A stretch of 51,704 nt of DNA from Candidatus Saccharimonadota bacterium (GTDB lineage: Bacteria; Patescibacteriota; Saccharimonadia; Saccharimonadales; Saccharimonadaceae): contig JAUMXR010000003.1 of NCBI GenBank assembly GCA_030528995.1, positions 1 to 51,704 of the forward strand, in the 5' to 3' direction. Numbering within the stretch: position 1 is the first letter of the stretch; each line of letters opens with the position of its first letter. Position numbers and translations under genes: made by a program. The notes beneath the pieces were generated by a model. It searched no databases and was not told where the DNA came from. It saw only the letters and a program-made list of their open reading frames with translations. Of the stretch, positions 32,786-41,310 are shown in pieces.

Positions 32786-34426
32786 ATGAGGAAATTTAAG
32801 TTTCGTTCCGTTGTGGCGCTTGCGAATATTAAGCTGTCGGTGAAGTCGGCAGCGATTGTGCTTGCGTCTTCGACCTTGGTTTCAGCTCTTCTGGGATTAT
32901 TCCGTGACCGTTTACTAAATTCCTATTATCTTGGTACTTATCCGACTGGAATTGACGCTTACACAGCAGCTTTTACGATTCCGGATTTCATGTTCTTCAT
33001 TTTGACCTCAGGAGCGTTGGCGGTCTCATTTATCCCGGTGTTTAACCAGCGTTTGGCGACCGGCAATAAGAAATCTGCTTGGGAGATGTCTTCTAGTTTG
33101 ATTAATCTTTTAGCACTCTTGACGTTGGTTGCCTCAATCCTAATTATGATTTTTGCGGATCCTTTGATTCGCTATGTGGTGTCGCCTGGTCTCGATGAGT
33201 CTGGGATGGTGCTAGCTATCAATATGACGCGCGTGATTGCAATTAATCCATTTTTATTTTCGATTGCTACGGTGCTAACCTCAATGCAACAGGCGGTGGG
33301 TCGGTTCATTTTCTACGCTTTTGCGCCTGCTATATATAATATAGGTATCATTATCGGTATCACTGGATTTACCGGTGGGATTAATTTGTTTGGCGTGCAG
33401 ATTTTCGAAGGTGGGATTATGGGTGTAGCACTCGGTGTGATTTTGGGTGCAGTATTACAGCTAATCGTGTCTTTGATTGGCTTGTTTGGATTGGGCTTCG
33501 ATTATGATTTCAAGATTTATTGGCGAAACCAAGGTTTCAGGACGATTTTGCGGCTATTGCCACCTAGGTCACTAGACCAGGGGATTGATTACGTAAACGC
33601 TCTGGTGTCTACTAATTTGTCTTCAAGGATGGGGGCAGGAGCAGTGCGGTCGTTTGATCAGGCGACTACTCTACATACGGTGCCGGTGAGTCTTGTGGGC
33701 GTGGCGATTTCGACGGCCTTTTTCCCGAAACTGACAGAAGAATTGGGGAGTGGTGACAAGAAACGATTCAATGAAACTTTCCAGCAGGCACTTCGTACTA
33801 TCATTTGGATTGCGCTGCCGATTTCGGTGATTGCGTTCTTTGGACGCGGTTACGTGACAAGTTTTATTTCAAATATCGGTAATAACGATAGCAACGGAAC
33901 GATTTCGTCAATTCTGGGAACTCTGTGCGTAGCGATTTTCGCAAAGTCGGTTTTCCATATCGCGTCGCGAGGGTTTTATGCCTACCAGGATACCAAAACA
34001 CCATTTCGCGTTTCGATTGTAGCAATTGGTTCGACAATTGCTTTGATGGTATTATTCGCGGCGTTGGGTTGGGGTGTGGACGGCCTAGGTGTCGCGCAGT
34101 CTATCGGAGCGGTGGCGGAAATCATAATATTGTTGGGCATCTTGCAGCGCCGCGCAAAAGGCGATTTGCTCGACAAGGCGTTTTGGCGAGCTTTTATCCG
34201 AATGCTAATTGCGACAGCAGTAACTGGATGCGTAGCGTTCTCAATGACTAAGTTTATTCCTTTGATGGCGACGGATAATTCGTTGGTCATCACGATACCG
34301 AAGTTTTTGTTGATTTCGGTGGTTTCTTTGATAGCATATCTCGTGGCCAGTTATTTCTTGGATCTTAAGGAATCGAAACCAATTTTTGAATTTGTCAAGA
34401 AAAAACTATTTAAGAATGTGAAATAG
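32786..34426 (+). CDS. murJ: MurJ/MviN lipid II flippase
   Basis: Flips the lipid-linked peptidoglycan precursor across the membrane. 546 aa with about 14 hydrophobic segments; family motifs include SALLGLFRDRLL near the N-terminus, FTIPDFMFFILTSGALAVSFIPVFNQ, the DPLIRYVVSPG loop, and RSFDQATTLHTVPVSLVGVAISTAFFPKLTE at the start of the second half. Terminal extension FEFVKKKLFKNVK is cytoplasmic. Its partner PBP is divergently encoded 60 bp away, and uppS supplies the lipid carrier. A leaderless transcript is predicted. Confidence 0.94.
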   Translation: MRKFKFRSVVALANIKLSVKSAAIVLASSTLVSALLGLFRDRLLNSYYLGTYPTGIDAYTAAFTIPDFMFFILTSGALAVSFIPVFNQRLATGNKKSAWEMSSSLINLLALLTLVASILIMIFADPLIRYVVSPGLDESGMVLAINMTRVIAINPFLFSIATVLTSMQQAVGRFIFYAFAPAIYNIGIIIGITGFTGGINLFGVQIFEGGIMGVALGVILGAVLQLIVSLIGLFGLGFDYDFKIYWRNQGFRTILRLLPPRSLDQGIDYVNALVSTNLSSRMGAGAVRSFDQATTLHTVPVSLVGVAISTAFFPKLTEELGSGDKKRFNETFQQALRTIIWIALPISVIAFFGRGYVTSFISNIGNNDSNGTISSILGTLCVAIFAKSVFHIASRGFYAYQDTKTPFRVSIVAIGSTIALMVLFAALGWGVDGLGVAQSIGAVAEIIILLGILQRRAKGDLLDKAFWRAFIRMLIATAVTGCVAFSMTKFIPLMATDNSLVITIPKFLLISVVSLIAYLVASYFLDLKESKPIFEFVKKKLFKNVK

Positions 34427-34427
34427 G

Positions 34428-34436
34428 TGGTATAAT
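34428..34436 (+). promoter_or_regulatory. Extended -10 promoter of the gat operon, leaderless
   Basis: TGG-TATAAT (hexamer 34431-34436) ends 6 nt before the gatC ATG at 34443. Confidence 0.65.
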
Positions 34437-34442
34437 AAAGAG

Positions 34443-34730
34443 ATGGAAATAAAACGCGAGGACATCTTACATCTGGCTGATTTGTCGGAGCTTTCGTTGT
34501 CGGAAGCCGAGATTACTACTCTTGAGAAAGATTTGCAGGGGATTATTAATTATATTTCACAAATTGGAGAGCTAGATACTAGCAAGGTAGAGCCAACTTA
34601 CCAAGTGTTTGAGATGGAAAATGTTTGGAGAGATGATGTCATTAAAGAACAGGACGCAACACGGGAAGAGCTATTGGCGCTCACCAAAGAAGAAAAAGAT
34701 AACCAAGTAAAGGTGCCAAAAGTATTATGA
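34443..34730 (+). CDS. gatC: GatC, Asp/Glu-tRNA amidotransferase subunit C
   Basis: Small subunit that clamps GatA and GatB in the tRNA-dependent amidotransferase. 95 aa with the family layout: REDILHLADLSELSLSEAEITTLEKDLQGIINYISQIGELDTSKVEPTYQV, then WRDDV and a C-terminal VPKVL. The final ATGA overlaps the gatA start by 4 nt, so translation is coupled. First gene of a four-gene operon. Confidence 0.95.
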   Translation: MEIKREDILHLADLSELSLSEAEITTLEKDLQGIINYISQIGELDTSKVEPTYQVFEMENVWRDDVIKEQDATREELLALTKEEKDNQVKVPKVL

Positions 34731-36097
34731 AAACCGCTAACAAGAAAGTAACTGCCGAAAGACTAGTAAAAGATGCTTTAGAGAAAGCAAAGCATTTTGC
34801 GGATTATAATATTTTTACGTTCCTGGACGAAGAAGGGGCTTTGGCGCGAGCACGCGAGATTGATGCACGAATTGCCAAGGGTGAGAAGGTTGGGCGCCTG
34901 GCCGGCGTACCGTATGCACTCAAGGATAATTTCTTGTCACCACGCGGAGAGACGACGGCAGCGGCACATATTTTGGGTGGTTTCGTGTCGCCCATTACGG
35001 CTACTTCAGTAGAGAAGATTGAGGCGGAAGGTGCAATTATGATAGGGCGCGTCAACATGGATGCGTTTGCGCATGGTTCTTCAACGGAAAACTCGTATTA
35101 CGGGCCAACTTTGAACTCCCATGACCGTGAGCGGGTGGCCGGTGGTTCATCTGGTGGCTCAGCAGTGGCGGTGGCATTAGATATTGTCGAATTTGCGCTA
35201 GGCACAGATACGGGCGGTTCGATTCGGCAGCCAGCGGCTTTCAATGGTATTTATGGGTTCAAGCCTACTTATGGAACAGTGTCACGATATGGCGTAGTAG
35301 CGATGGCCTCATCGACGGATTGTATTAGTTTTATGGCGCAAACGCCGGATGATATTGATTTACTCATGTCTATTGCCTCAGGACAAGACCCGAAGGATAT
35401 GACCACTTTGCCAGATTATTATAACGATAGCAAAGTCAAGAAGGTAAAGAAAATTGGCGTGGTTACGGATTTTGATAATGATTCAATTGACATTGAGATT
35501 CGTAAAGCCTTGAAGAAAAAGTGCGAATTACTAAAGTCAAAAGGTTACGAAATCGTCGAGCTGTCGATGCCATCGCTCAAATACGCCTTGAATGCGTATT
35601 ATGTGATTGTGCCGGCGGAGGTGGCTAGCAATTTGTCGCGTTATGATGGAATTCGATACGGATTTCGCTCGGAAAAGTCTGAGGTTTTGAACGATTTATA
35701 CAAGCACACGCGCGATGAAGGCTTTATGCCGGAAAACAAGCGCAGAATTATGGTTGGTAACTTTGTGCTATCGAGTGGATTTTACGATGCATATTTCTTA
35801 CAAGCGGCAAAAGTGCGGACCCTGATTGTAAACGAATATGCGAAGGCGTTTGAGCAATGTGATTTTATCCTGATGCCGATTTCACCAAATCCGCCATTCA
35901 AGCTTGGCGAGAAAGTAGACGATCCGGTAGCAATGTATATGGAAGATATGATGTCGGTTTCGACCAACCTGGCGGGTATACCAGGCCTAGCGGTACCGGC
36001 AGGCGAAACCACTAATGGACTACCAATTGGGCTACAGCTAGTCGGGCCAAGGCGGAGCGATAAATCACTAATCGAATTTAGTAAGGAGCTAAACTAA
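34727..36097 (+). CDS. gatA: GatA, Asp/Glu-tRNA amidotransferase subunit A
   Basis: Amidase subunit releasing ammonia from glutamine for conversion of Glu-tRNA-Gln (and/or Asp-tRNA-Asn). 456 aa, with the amidase-signature catalytic set: K66 (VPYALKDNF), cis-Ser141 (GGSSGGSAVA) and nucleophile Ser165 (GTDTGGSIRQPA). Also GIYGFKPTYGTVSRYG and a C-terminal PGLAVPAGETTNGLPIGLQLVGP. Shorter than most GatA (480-490 aa), mainly at the C-terminus. Its stop TAA shares one base with the next gene's ATG. Confidence 0.96.
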   Translation: MKTANKKVTAERLVKDALEKAKHFADYNIFTFLDEEGALARAREIDARIAKGEKVGRLAGVPYALKDNFLSPRGETTAAAHILGGFVSPITATSVEKIEAEGAIMIGRVNMDAFAHGSSTENSYYGPTLNSHDRERVAGGSSGGSAVAVALDIVEFALGTDTGGSIRQPAAFNGIYGFKPTYGTVSRYGVVAMASSTDCISFMAQTPDDIDLLMSIASGQDPKDMTTLPDYYNDSKVKKVKKIGVVTDFDNDSIDIEIRKALKKKCELLKSKGYEIVELSMPSLKYALNAYYVIVPAEVASNLSRYDGIRYGFRSEKSEVLNDLYKHTRDEGFMPENKRRIMVGNFVLSSGFYDAYFLQAAKVRTLIVNEYAKAFEQCDFILMPISPNPPFKLGEKVDDPVAMYMEDMMSVSTNLAGIPGLAVPAGETTNGLPIGLQLVGPRRSDKSLIEFSKELN

Positions 36098-36516
36098 TGG
36101 ACGGTGGGGTTGTAACATTTGTGATTGCTATTTTAATAGTAGCGGTTTTGATTTTCGTGGCAATTTTGCTAACTGGGAAACGTGGACACCATTTCAATAT
36201 GGAACAGTACCAAACCAGAATGTTGGAAATCGAAAACGGGTTAAAGCAAGATAATCCAGCAAGTTTTATAGTTAGTATCATCAATGGAGATAAATTGCTA
36301 GATAAAGCTTTGATTGAAATGGGCGTGCCTGGCAAAACTATGGGCGATAGATTAAAGAGAGCCGGCGATAAATTCAGCAATCTAAACGCAGTGTGGCGAG
36401 CTCACAAGTTGCGCAATACCATCGCACACGAATCTGATTTGGAAATAAGTTATAAACAGGCTTATAATGCTTTGGCGGTTTACAGGCAAGCATTAAAAGA
36501 TTTAGGAGCAATATGA
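36097..36516 (+). CDS. Membrane-anchored HEPN-like protein inside the gat operon
   Basis: 139 aa, not a known Gat subunit. One N-terminal transmembrane helix (about 4-26), a short basic linker, then an all-alpha domain (35-139) with the R-x4-H motif RNTIAH (R106, H111) typical of HEPN domains, where it forms an RNase or nucleotide-modifying site. It overlaps gatA by 1 nt and gatB by 4 nt, so it is co-translated with both. HEPN assignment rests on the motif and helical pattern only. It may help assemble, localise or regulate the amidotransferase, or act on RNA. Confidence 0.7.
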   Translation: MDGGVVTFVIAILIVAVLIFVAILLTGKRGHHFNMEQYQTRMLEIENGLKQDNPASFIVSIINGDKLLDKALIEMGVPGKTMGDRLKRAGDKFSNLNAVWRAHKLRNTIAHESDLEISYKQAYNALAVYRQALKDLGAI

Positions 36517-37988
36517 AATATATACCGACGATTGGAATTGAATGCCACGTACAGTTATGTACCAAAACGAAGTTGTTTTCTGAAGTAGACAACGATGCGA
36601 GAGGGAAGGAGCCAAATTCTTGCGTGTCGCCAGTGTGCTATGCTTTGCCTGGGATGTTGCCAAGACTAAATGGGGAAGCGATACGGCTAGCCATTCTAGC
36701 GGGTCGCGCTATGAATTGCGAGATAAATCCTCGTTCACGCTTTGATCGTAAGCATTATTTCTACCCGGATTCGCCTAAGGGGTATCAGATTACTCAGTTT
36801 TACCACCCGATTATCGGTGAGGGTTACGTGGAGTTGCCGTCCGGCGTAAAAGTACGCATAGAACACGCACATCTGGAAGGCGACGCGGGTAAATTGACGC
36901 ATTTTGATACTTATTCGCTAGTGGACTTGAACCGCGTGGATACACCATTAATTGAAATCGTTTCGATGCCCGATATCCATTCGGCAAAAGATGCACATGA
37001 TTATTGTAAGGAATTATGGCGTTTGATGTGCTTTGCTGGAGTGACTTATGGTGACTTGTACAACGGCAATATGCGTTTTGACGTCAATATCTCGTTGGCG
37101 CCAGAGGGGTCCGATAAGCTCGGTACACGAGCGGAAGTAAAGAATTTGAATTCGTTTAGAAGTGTTGAGCGGGCGGTGGAATATGAAATCAAGCGTCAAA
37201 GTAAGTTACTAGATAAAGGTGAAAAAGTAATACAAGAAACACGCGGCTGGAGCGATGCTACCGGTGAAACCACAGGACAACGCTCTAAGGAAGAAGCCAA
37301 AGATTACCGCTACATGCCGGAACCAGATTTGCCACCGATTAATCTTAGCCCTGAGTTCATCGCTGAAGAGTCGGCGAAGTTGCCTTTGATGCCAAAGGAT
37401 TATCGTGAGAAATTTGGCAAAGTGATTGCGAGTGATATTTTGGAGATACTACTAGATTATCCTCAATTAACAATAAAATTAGAAGAAGTTGCTAGCTCCT
37501 CCTCGGGAGCGCTCCGGGGCGCTAGCCCAAGTCTTACTCCCTCGGATGAGCCATCAACTTCTTCCATAACATTGCTATCTAATTTATTCGTATCGGTGTT
37601 GCTTGCTGAGGAGAAGTCGGCAGAGTATTTGAATGATTTGCCGAGTGCGCAGGATTTGAGTGAACTAGCTGAGATGAACGAGAAGAAAGAGCTGTCATCT
37701 ACAGCAACGAAAGAGGTGTTTTTGCGATTATTCGATCCGCAAATGAAAGGACGGGGCACGAGACAGATTGCTAAAGAATTGGGATTAATTCAGGAAAATG
37801 ATTTAGGGGCACTAGAGAAAATAGTTGATGCGGTTCTAGCCAAACCAGAGACTGCGAAAGCTCAAGCCGATTTTAAGGCAGGGCAAGAAAAAGTGCTAGG
37901 ATTCTTGGTGGGACAGGTGATGAAAGAATCTCATGGTAAAGCCAATCCCTCAGCAGTGCAAGAGATTCTGCGTAAGAAGCTAAAATAG
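36513..37988 (+). CDS. gatB: GatB, Asp/Glu-tRNA amidotransferase subunit B, with GC-rich insert
   Basis: Binds mischarged tRNA and phosphorylates the acyl group before amidation. 491 aa with the family signatures: IGIECHVQLCTKTKLFSE, CPVCyal-like CVSPVCYALPGMLP, FDRKHYFYPDSPKGYQITQF, HLEGDAGK, DLNRVDTPLIEIVSMPD, RFDVNISL and AEVKNLNSFRSVERAVEYE, plus the YqeY-like C-terminal tail (GFLVGQVMKESHGKANP). An insert at about residues 326-350 (SSSSGALRGASPSLTPSDEPS) interrupts the helical domain and is GC-rich and palindromic, like the uvrB insert. Last gene of the operon. Confidence 0.96.
   Translation: MKYIPTIGIECHVQLCTKTKLFSEVDNDARGKEPNSCVSPVCYALPGMLPRLNGEAIRLAILAGRAMNCEINPRSRFDRKHYFYPDSPKGYQITQFYHPIIGEGYVELPSGVKVRIEHAHLEGDAGKLTHFDTYSLVDLNRVDTPLIEIVSMPDIHSAKDAHDYCKELWRLMCFAGVTYGDLYNGNMRFDVNISLAPEGSDKLGTRAEVKNLNSFRSVERAVEYEIKRQSKLLDKGEKVIQETRGWSDATGETTGQRSKEEAKDYRYMPEPDLPPINLSPEFIAEESAKLPLMPKDYREKFGKVIASDILEILLDYPQLTIKLEEVASSSSGALRGASPSLTPSDEPSTSSITLLSNLFVSVLLAEEKSAEYLNDLPSAQDLSELAEMNEKKELSSTATKEVFLRLFDPQMKGRGTRQIAKELGLIQENDLGALEKIVDAVLAKPETAKAQADFKAGQEKVLGFLVGQVMKESHGKANPSAVQEILRKKLK
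37491..37560. repeat. In-frame palindromic GC-rich insert in gatB
   Basis: Contains the perfect palindrome GGAGCGCTCC (37506-37515) and the hairpin GGGC-GCTA-GCCC (37517-37528), with GCTAGC at both 37491 and 37521. It codes for SSSSGALRGASPSLTPSDEPS. The GASP codons match the uvrB element. Confidence 0.6.
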
Positions 37989-37996
37989 CCAGCTTA

Positions 37997-38025
37997 TTGA
38001 CTTTTTACCTCTATTATGCTATAAT
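37997..38025 (+). promoter_or_regulatory. Promoter of the 38070 gene
   Basis: TTGACT (37997-38002), 17-bp spacer, TATAAT (38020-38025) preceded by TGC. The leader has GGGC-ATTTTT-GCCC before the SD. Confidence 0.8.
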
Positions 38026-38069
38026 ATAGTGAAGGGGGCATTTTTGCCCATATTTTGAAGGAGGTAAAT

Positions 38070-38546
38070 ATGGTAAAAAAATGGAGAAATTTTTGTCTAT
38101 CCCAAGTGGGAGAAGATGAAAGTCAAAGAGAGAGGATTAAAAACCTTTTGAGTAACTTGTGTGAGGATATCCACTTCAAATCTATGCCTGAAGCGGTATC
38201 TGAGTTCATTAAAAGGAACGTCTTAGGGTTATTGCTGGAGCAGCTCTGGTTTATAATCCTGGAAATCGGTAGCTACGATATCGTTTATCTGCCGGACAAC
38301 CAGGAAATGCCCGACAAGCAGTGTAAGAGTCTGTTATTTATAGACGAAAAAGTTTGCTTGGTCGGACAGAAAACCTCCATACCTGTGTTCGATTATCTCG
38401 AATACTACCAGAAACATGGTGGATCGGAAATCGTCACCGAGTATTCGGGCATCCCAGTTGATAAGCAAGGGTATGTTTATCAGAGTATCGTTGAATATAT
38501 CCGCCAGCAACTGGCCGAAAGACAACAGCAGCCTTCTGTTGGCTAA
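38070..38546 (+). CDS. Unknown soluble protein
   Basis: 158 aa from the ATG at 38070, chosen for the ideal SD AAGGAGGT 5 nt upstream; a TTG in frame at 38055 overlaps that SD. No signal peptide or membrane helix is certain, although residues 50-70 are hydrophobic (VLGLLLEQLWFIILEIG). The middle (SLLFIDEKVCLVGQKTSIPVFDYLEYY) looks like an alpha/beta fold; the C-terminus is Gln-rich (RQQLAERQQQ). It is a single-gene unit with a strong promoter and terminator just before fusA. I do not recognise a family. Confidence 0.75.
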   Translation: MVKKWRNFCLSQVGEDESQRERIKNLLSNLCEDIHFKSMPEAVSEFIKRNVLGLLLEQLWFIILEIGSYDIVYLPDNQEMPDKQCKSLLFIDEKVCLVGQKTSIPVFDYLEYYQKHGGSEIVTEYSGIPVDKQGYVYQSIVEYIRQQLAERQQQPSVG

Positions 38547-38567
38547 TAAGTAAAGTGTTCCTTTATG

Positions 38568-38594
38568 AGACCCCGAAATCTCGGGGTCTTTTTC
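38568..38594 (+). terminator. Terminator of the 38070 gene
   Basis: AGACCCCGA (38568-38576) pairs with TCGGGGTCT (38581-38589), followed by TTTTTC. Confidence 0.85.
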
Positions 38595-38615
38595 TTGCTT
38601 TTTTATGGGAAAGTG

Positions 38616-38624
38616 TGATATAAT
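38616..38624 (+). promoter_or_regulatory. Extended -10 promoter of fusA
   Basis: TGA-TATAAT (hexamer 38619-38624); leader of about 65 nt to the SD CAAAGGAG. Confidence 0.6.
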
Positions 38625-38696
38625 TTTGGAAAATATGTCTTGTTTTTGAGCGTGGAGCTTTGAGATAAGCAAAAATAATAATAATCAAAGGAGTAT

Positions 38697-40796
38697 ATGG
38701 CTACTGGAATTAAAAGCTTGGCTGATATGCGGAACATTGGTATTATCGCCCATATCGATGCCGGCAAAACCACAACTTCCGAGGCGATTTTGTATCGTAC
38801 CGGGCTAAAACATAAAATTGACCTAGTTAAGGGCGGCACAGGGGGAGCTGATACCGACTGGATGGAGCAGGAAAAGGAACGCGGTATCACGATTACTTCG
38901 GCCGCAGTGACTGTTTATTGGAAAAATCATCAAATCAACATCATCGATACCCCAGGACACATCGACTTTACCGCTGAGGTGGAGCGTTCACTGCGTGTGC
39001 TTGATGGCGCCGTAGTGGTGTTCGATGGCAAAATGGGTGTCGAAGCTCAGTCTGAGACGGTGTGGCGCCAAGCTACCAAATATGGTATTCCACGCATCTG
39101 TTTTGTAAACAAAATCAACCAAATCGGTGGTGATTTTTACAAGTCTTTGGATTCTATTCATAAGCGTTTGTCTAAGAACGCAGTAGCGATTCATTTGCCA
39201 ATTGGTTTTGAAAAAGATATCTGTGGCGTGGTTGACCTAGTTGATATGAAGGCTTACACTTACAAGGATTACGCCGACCACGAGTTGACCGTGGGTGAAA
39301 TCCCAGCTGACATGGTAGAGAAAGCTAAGAATGCTCGTTCGATGCTAGTCGAAGAAGCTGTTCAAGCTGATGAAGCTTTGATGGACAAGTATTTCAACGA
39401 AGGTGAAGATGCTATCACAATTGATGAGCTAAAAGCTGCTCTCCGCAAGCGTGTGCTAGACGGCGACTTCTTCTTGGTAACCGGTGGTGATGGTCGTGGT
39501 GTGATTGTCGAAAAGGTCCTCGACCTTATGACTGACTACTTACCATCTCCGCTTGATCGCGACCAGGGGCAAACTGTTGGTACCGATCCAAAGACTGGCG
39601 ACCAAATCGTGCGTAAAGCCGATGATTCAGAGCCACTCACTGCTTTAGCATTTAAGATTGCAACCGACCCGTTTGTAGGTAAACTCATCTTTATTCGCGT
39701 ATACGCTGGTAAACTCAAATCTGGTGATACCGTCCTCAATGCTTCTACGGGAGACAGAGAAAGAATCGGTCGCTTAGTGCGTATGCACGCAAATGACCGT
39801 AAGGATATTTCCGAAATTGGCGCAGGTGATATTGCCGCTGTGGTAGGGTTAAAGAACTGCACCACTGGTACAACTCTTTGTTCACCAGCACATCCGATTT
39901 TGCTCGAGTCAATTGAATTCCCGGATCCACCAGTATCCATCGCCGTGGAGCCAAAAACTAAGGCCGACCAAGAGAAAATGGGTATTGGTCTTTCCAAGAT
40001 GGCTGAAGAAGACCCAACTTTCCGCGTTCACACCGATGAAGAAACGGGTCAGACCATTATTTCTGGTATGGGTGAGCTACACCTTGAGATTATTATTGAC
40101 CGTTTGAAGCGTGAGCATGGCGTAGAGGCCAACACTGGTGCACCACAGGTAGCTTATCGTGAGACCATTCGTGGGACCGCTGAAGCTCAGGGTAAGCACA
40201 TCAAACAGTCCGGTGGTCGTGGTCAGTATGGTGACGTCTGGATTAAATTTGAGCCAAATGAACCAGGGAAAGGCTTTGAATTTATTGATCAGATTAAAGG
40301 TGGCGTGGTGCCTCAGGAATACCGCAAACCAGTGCAAAAGGGTGTGGAAGACACCTTGGCTGGTGGCGTGATTGCCGGTTACCCGGTAGTAGACGTAAAG
40401 GCTACTCTATATGATGGTTCGTACCACGATGTAGACTCCTCTGAGCTCGCCTTTACTTTGGCCGGTTCGTTGGCTACCCGTGAAGGTATTAAGAAAGCAA
40501 ATCCGGTGCTCCTCGAGCCTGTGATGAAGATGGAAATTACTACCCCTGAAGACTTCATGGGTGACGTAATTGGCGATATTAACTCACGTCGCGGTCGCAT
40601 CGATGAAATGGAAGATTTGAACGGTGGCGCAAAGCTGATTAAAGCTTTCTGCCCGCTAGCTAACCTTTTTGGTTACACTGGTGACCTTCGTGGTATGACC
40701 CAAGGTCGCGCAGCTTCTTCGATGGAGCTCTTCGCTTACGAAGAAGTACCACCGAACGTGGCCCAAGAGATTATTGAGAAGAGAAATTCAAAATAA
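38697..40796 (+). CDS. fusA: Elongation factor G
   Basis: GTPase for ribosomal translocation and, with Frr, recycling. 699 aa, full length. G1 [19 protein letters not shown], switch [12 protein letters not shown]3 [10 protein letters not shown]4 [10 protein letters not shown] (NKID/NKMD in most EF-G; here NKIN), domain [20 protein letters not shown], domain [27 protein letters not shown] and domain [13 protein letters not shown]. It stands alone here, not in the rpsL-rpsG-fusA operon. NKIN in place of NK(I/M)D changes the base-specificity Asp of G4 and is worth a check. Confidence 0.97.
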   Translation: MATGIKSLADMRNIGIIAHIDAGKTTTSEAILYRTGLKHKIDLVKGGTGGADTDWMEQEKERGITITSAAVTVYWKNHQINIIDTPGHIDFTAEVERSLRVLDGAVVVFDGKMGVEAQSETVWRQATKYGIPRICFVNKINQIGGDFYKSLDSIHKRLSKNAVAIHLPIGFEKDICGVVDLVDMKAYTYKDYADHELTVGEIPADMVEKAKNARSMLVEEAVQADEALMDKYFNEGEDAITIDELKAALRKRVLDGDFFLVTGGDGRGVIVEKVLDLMTDYLPSPLDRDQGQTVGTDPKTGDQIVRKADDSEPLTALAFKIATDPFVGKLIFIRVYAGKLKSGDTVLNASTGDRERIGRLVRMHANDRKDISEIGAGDIAAVVGLKNCTTGTTLCSPAHPILLESIEFPDPPVSIAVEPKTKADQEKMGIGLSKMAEEDPTFRVHTDEETGQTIISGMGELHLEIIIDRLKREHGVEANTGAPQVAYRETIRGTAEAQGKHIKQSGGRGQYGDVWIKFEPNEPGKGFEFIDQIKGGVVPQEYRKPVQKGVEDTLAGGVIAGYPVVDVKATLYDGSYHDVDSSELAFTLAGSLATREGIKKANPVLLEPVMKMEITTPEDFMGDVIGDINSRRGRIDEMEDLNGGAKLIKAFCPLANLFGYTGDLRGMTQGRAASSMELFAYEEVPPNVAQEIIEKRNSK

Positions 40797-40813
40797 TCCC
40801 ACGATAAACAGAG

Positions 40814-40836
40814 AGACCCCGGATGGGGTCTTTTTG
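40814..40836 (+). terminator. Terminator of fusA
   Basis: AGACCCC-GGAT-GGGGTCT followed by TTTT; its stem words resemble the terminator just upstream of fusA. Confidence 0.85.
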
Positions 40837-40863
40837 CTTTTCTCATAGAATGTGGTCTTGATA

Positions 40864-40892
40864 TTGACTTTTTAAGCTGTTTGTGCTATAAT
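40864..40892 (+). promoter_or_regulatory. Promoter of the 40945-42200 pair
   Basis: TTGACT (40864-40869), 17-bp spacer, TATAAT (40887-40892) with TGC before it. Confidence 0.8.
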
Positions 40893-40944
40893 TATATTAT
40901 ACCTATTTTTGTGGCAAAAAATTAGAAGAAAGGGGGACAAAACC

Positions 40945-41310
40945 ATGAAAAGGGTAGAAGAAAGTACGTTAAAAATGATGAAGGCCTACCCCAAATTGTT
41001 TTTCGATGAGGGGTTGACGCCGGTTGAAATCGGTGAGAAGTTCGGGCTGTCCAAGAGGACAGTTTACGATCATCTTGGAGAAATCGCTGAAAAGCTGGGA
41101 ATGCCAAGGGAATCTTTACTGAAGCGCCCCGTTAGTAAGTACACCTTAGGTGTTAAGGAAAAGAAGTCGTCGACACCTGTTGACGTCAATGAATTTCGCG
41201 AAAACTTAAAGGTGTTTCGCGAAGACATGGCAAGATTGAACGACTCTATGGAGAGAACTATCCAGAGAGTTGAGGATTTTGAGGAATTCTTGGAGGAGGT
41301 GCATAAGTAA
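40945..41310 (+). CDS. Small HTH protein with coiled-coil tail
   Basis: 121 aa from the ATG at 40945 (SD AAAGGGGGA; an upstream TTG frame start has none). Residues 20-60 form a helix-turn-helix: EGLTPVEIGEKFGLSKRTVYDHLGEIAEKLGM, like sigma-4/LuxR-type or DeoR-type HTHs. Residues 85-121 form a likely coiled coil (FREDMARLNDSMERTIQRVEDFEEFLEEV). It is probably DNA-binding and dimeric. It overlaps the next gene by one base (TAATG) and is co-expressed with it. The next protein also begins with an HTH-like segment, so the two may work as a pair. Target unknown. Confidence 0.7.
   Translation: MKRVEESTLKMMKAYPKLFFDEGLTPVEIGEKFGLSKRTVYDHLGEIAEKLGMPRESLLKRPVSKYTLGVKEKKSSTPVDVNEFRENLKVFREDMARLNDSMERTIQRVEDFEEFLEEVHK

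Noticed and set aside
38055-38069. TTG start five codons upstream for the 38070 gene
   Set aside because: The TTG overlaps the ideal SD AAGGAGGT, which is correctly spaced for the ATG at 38070.
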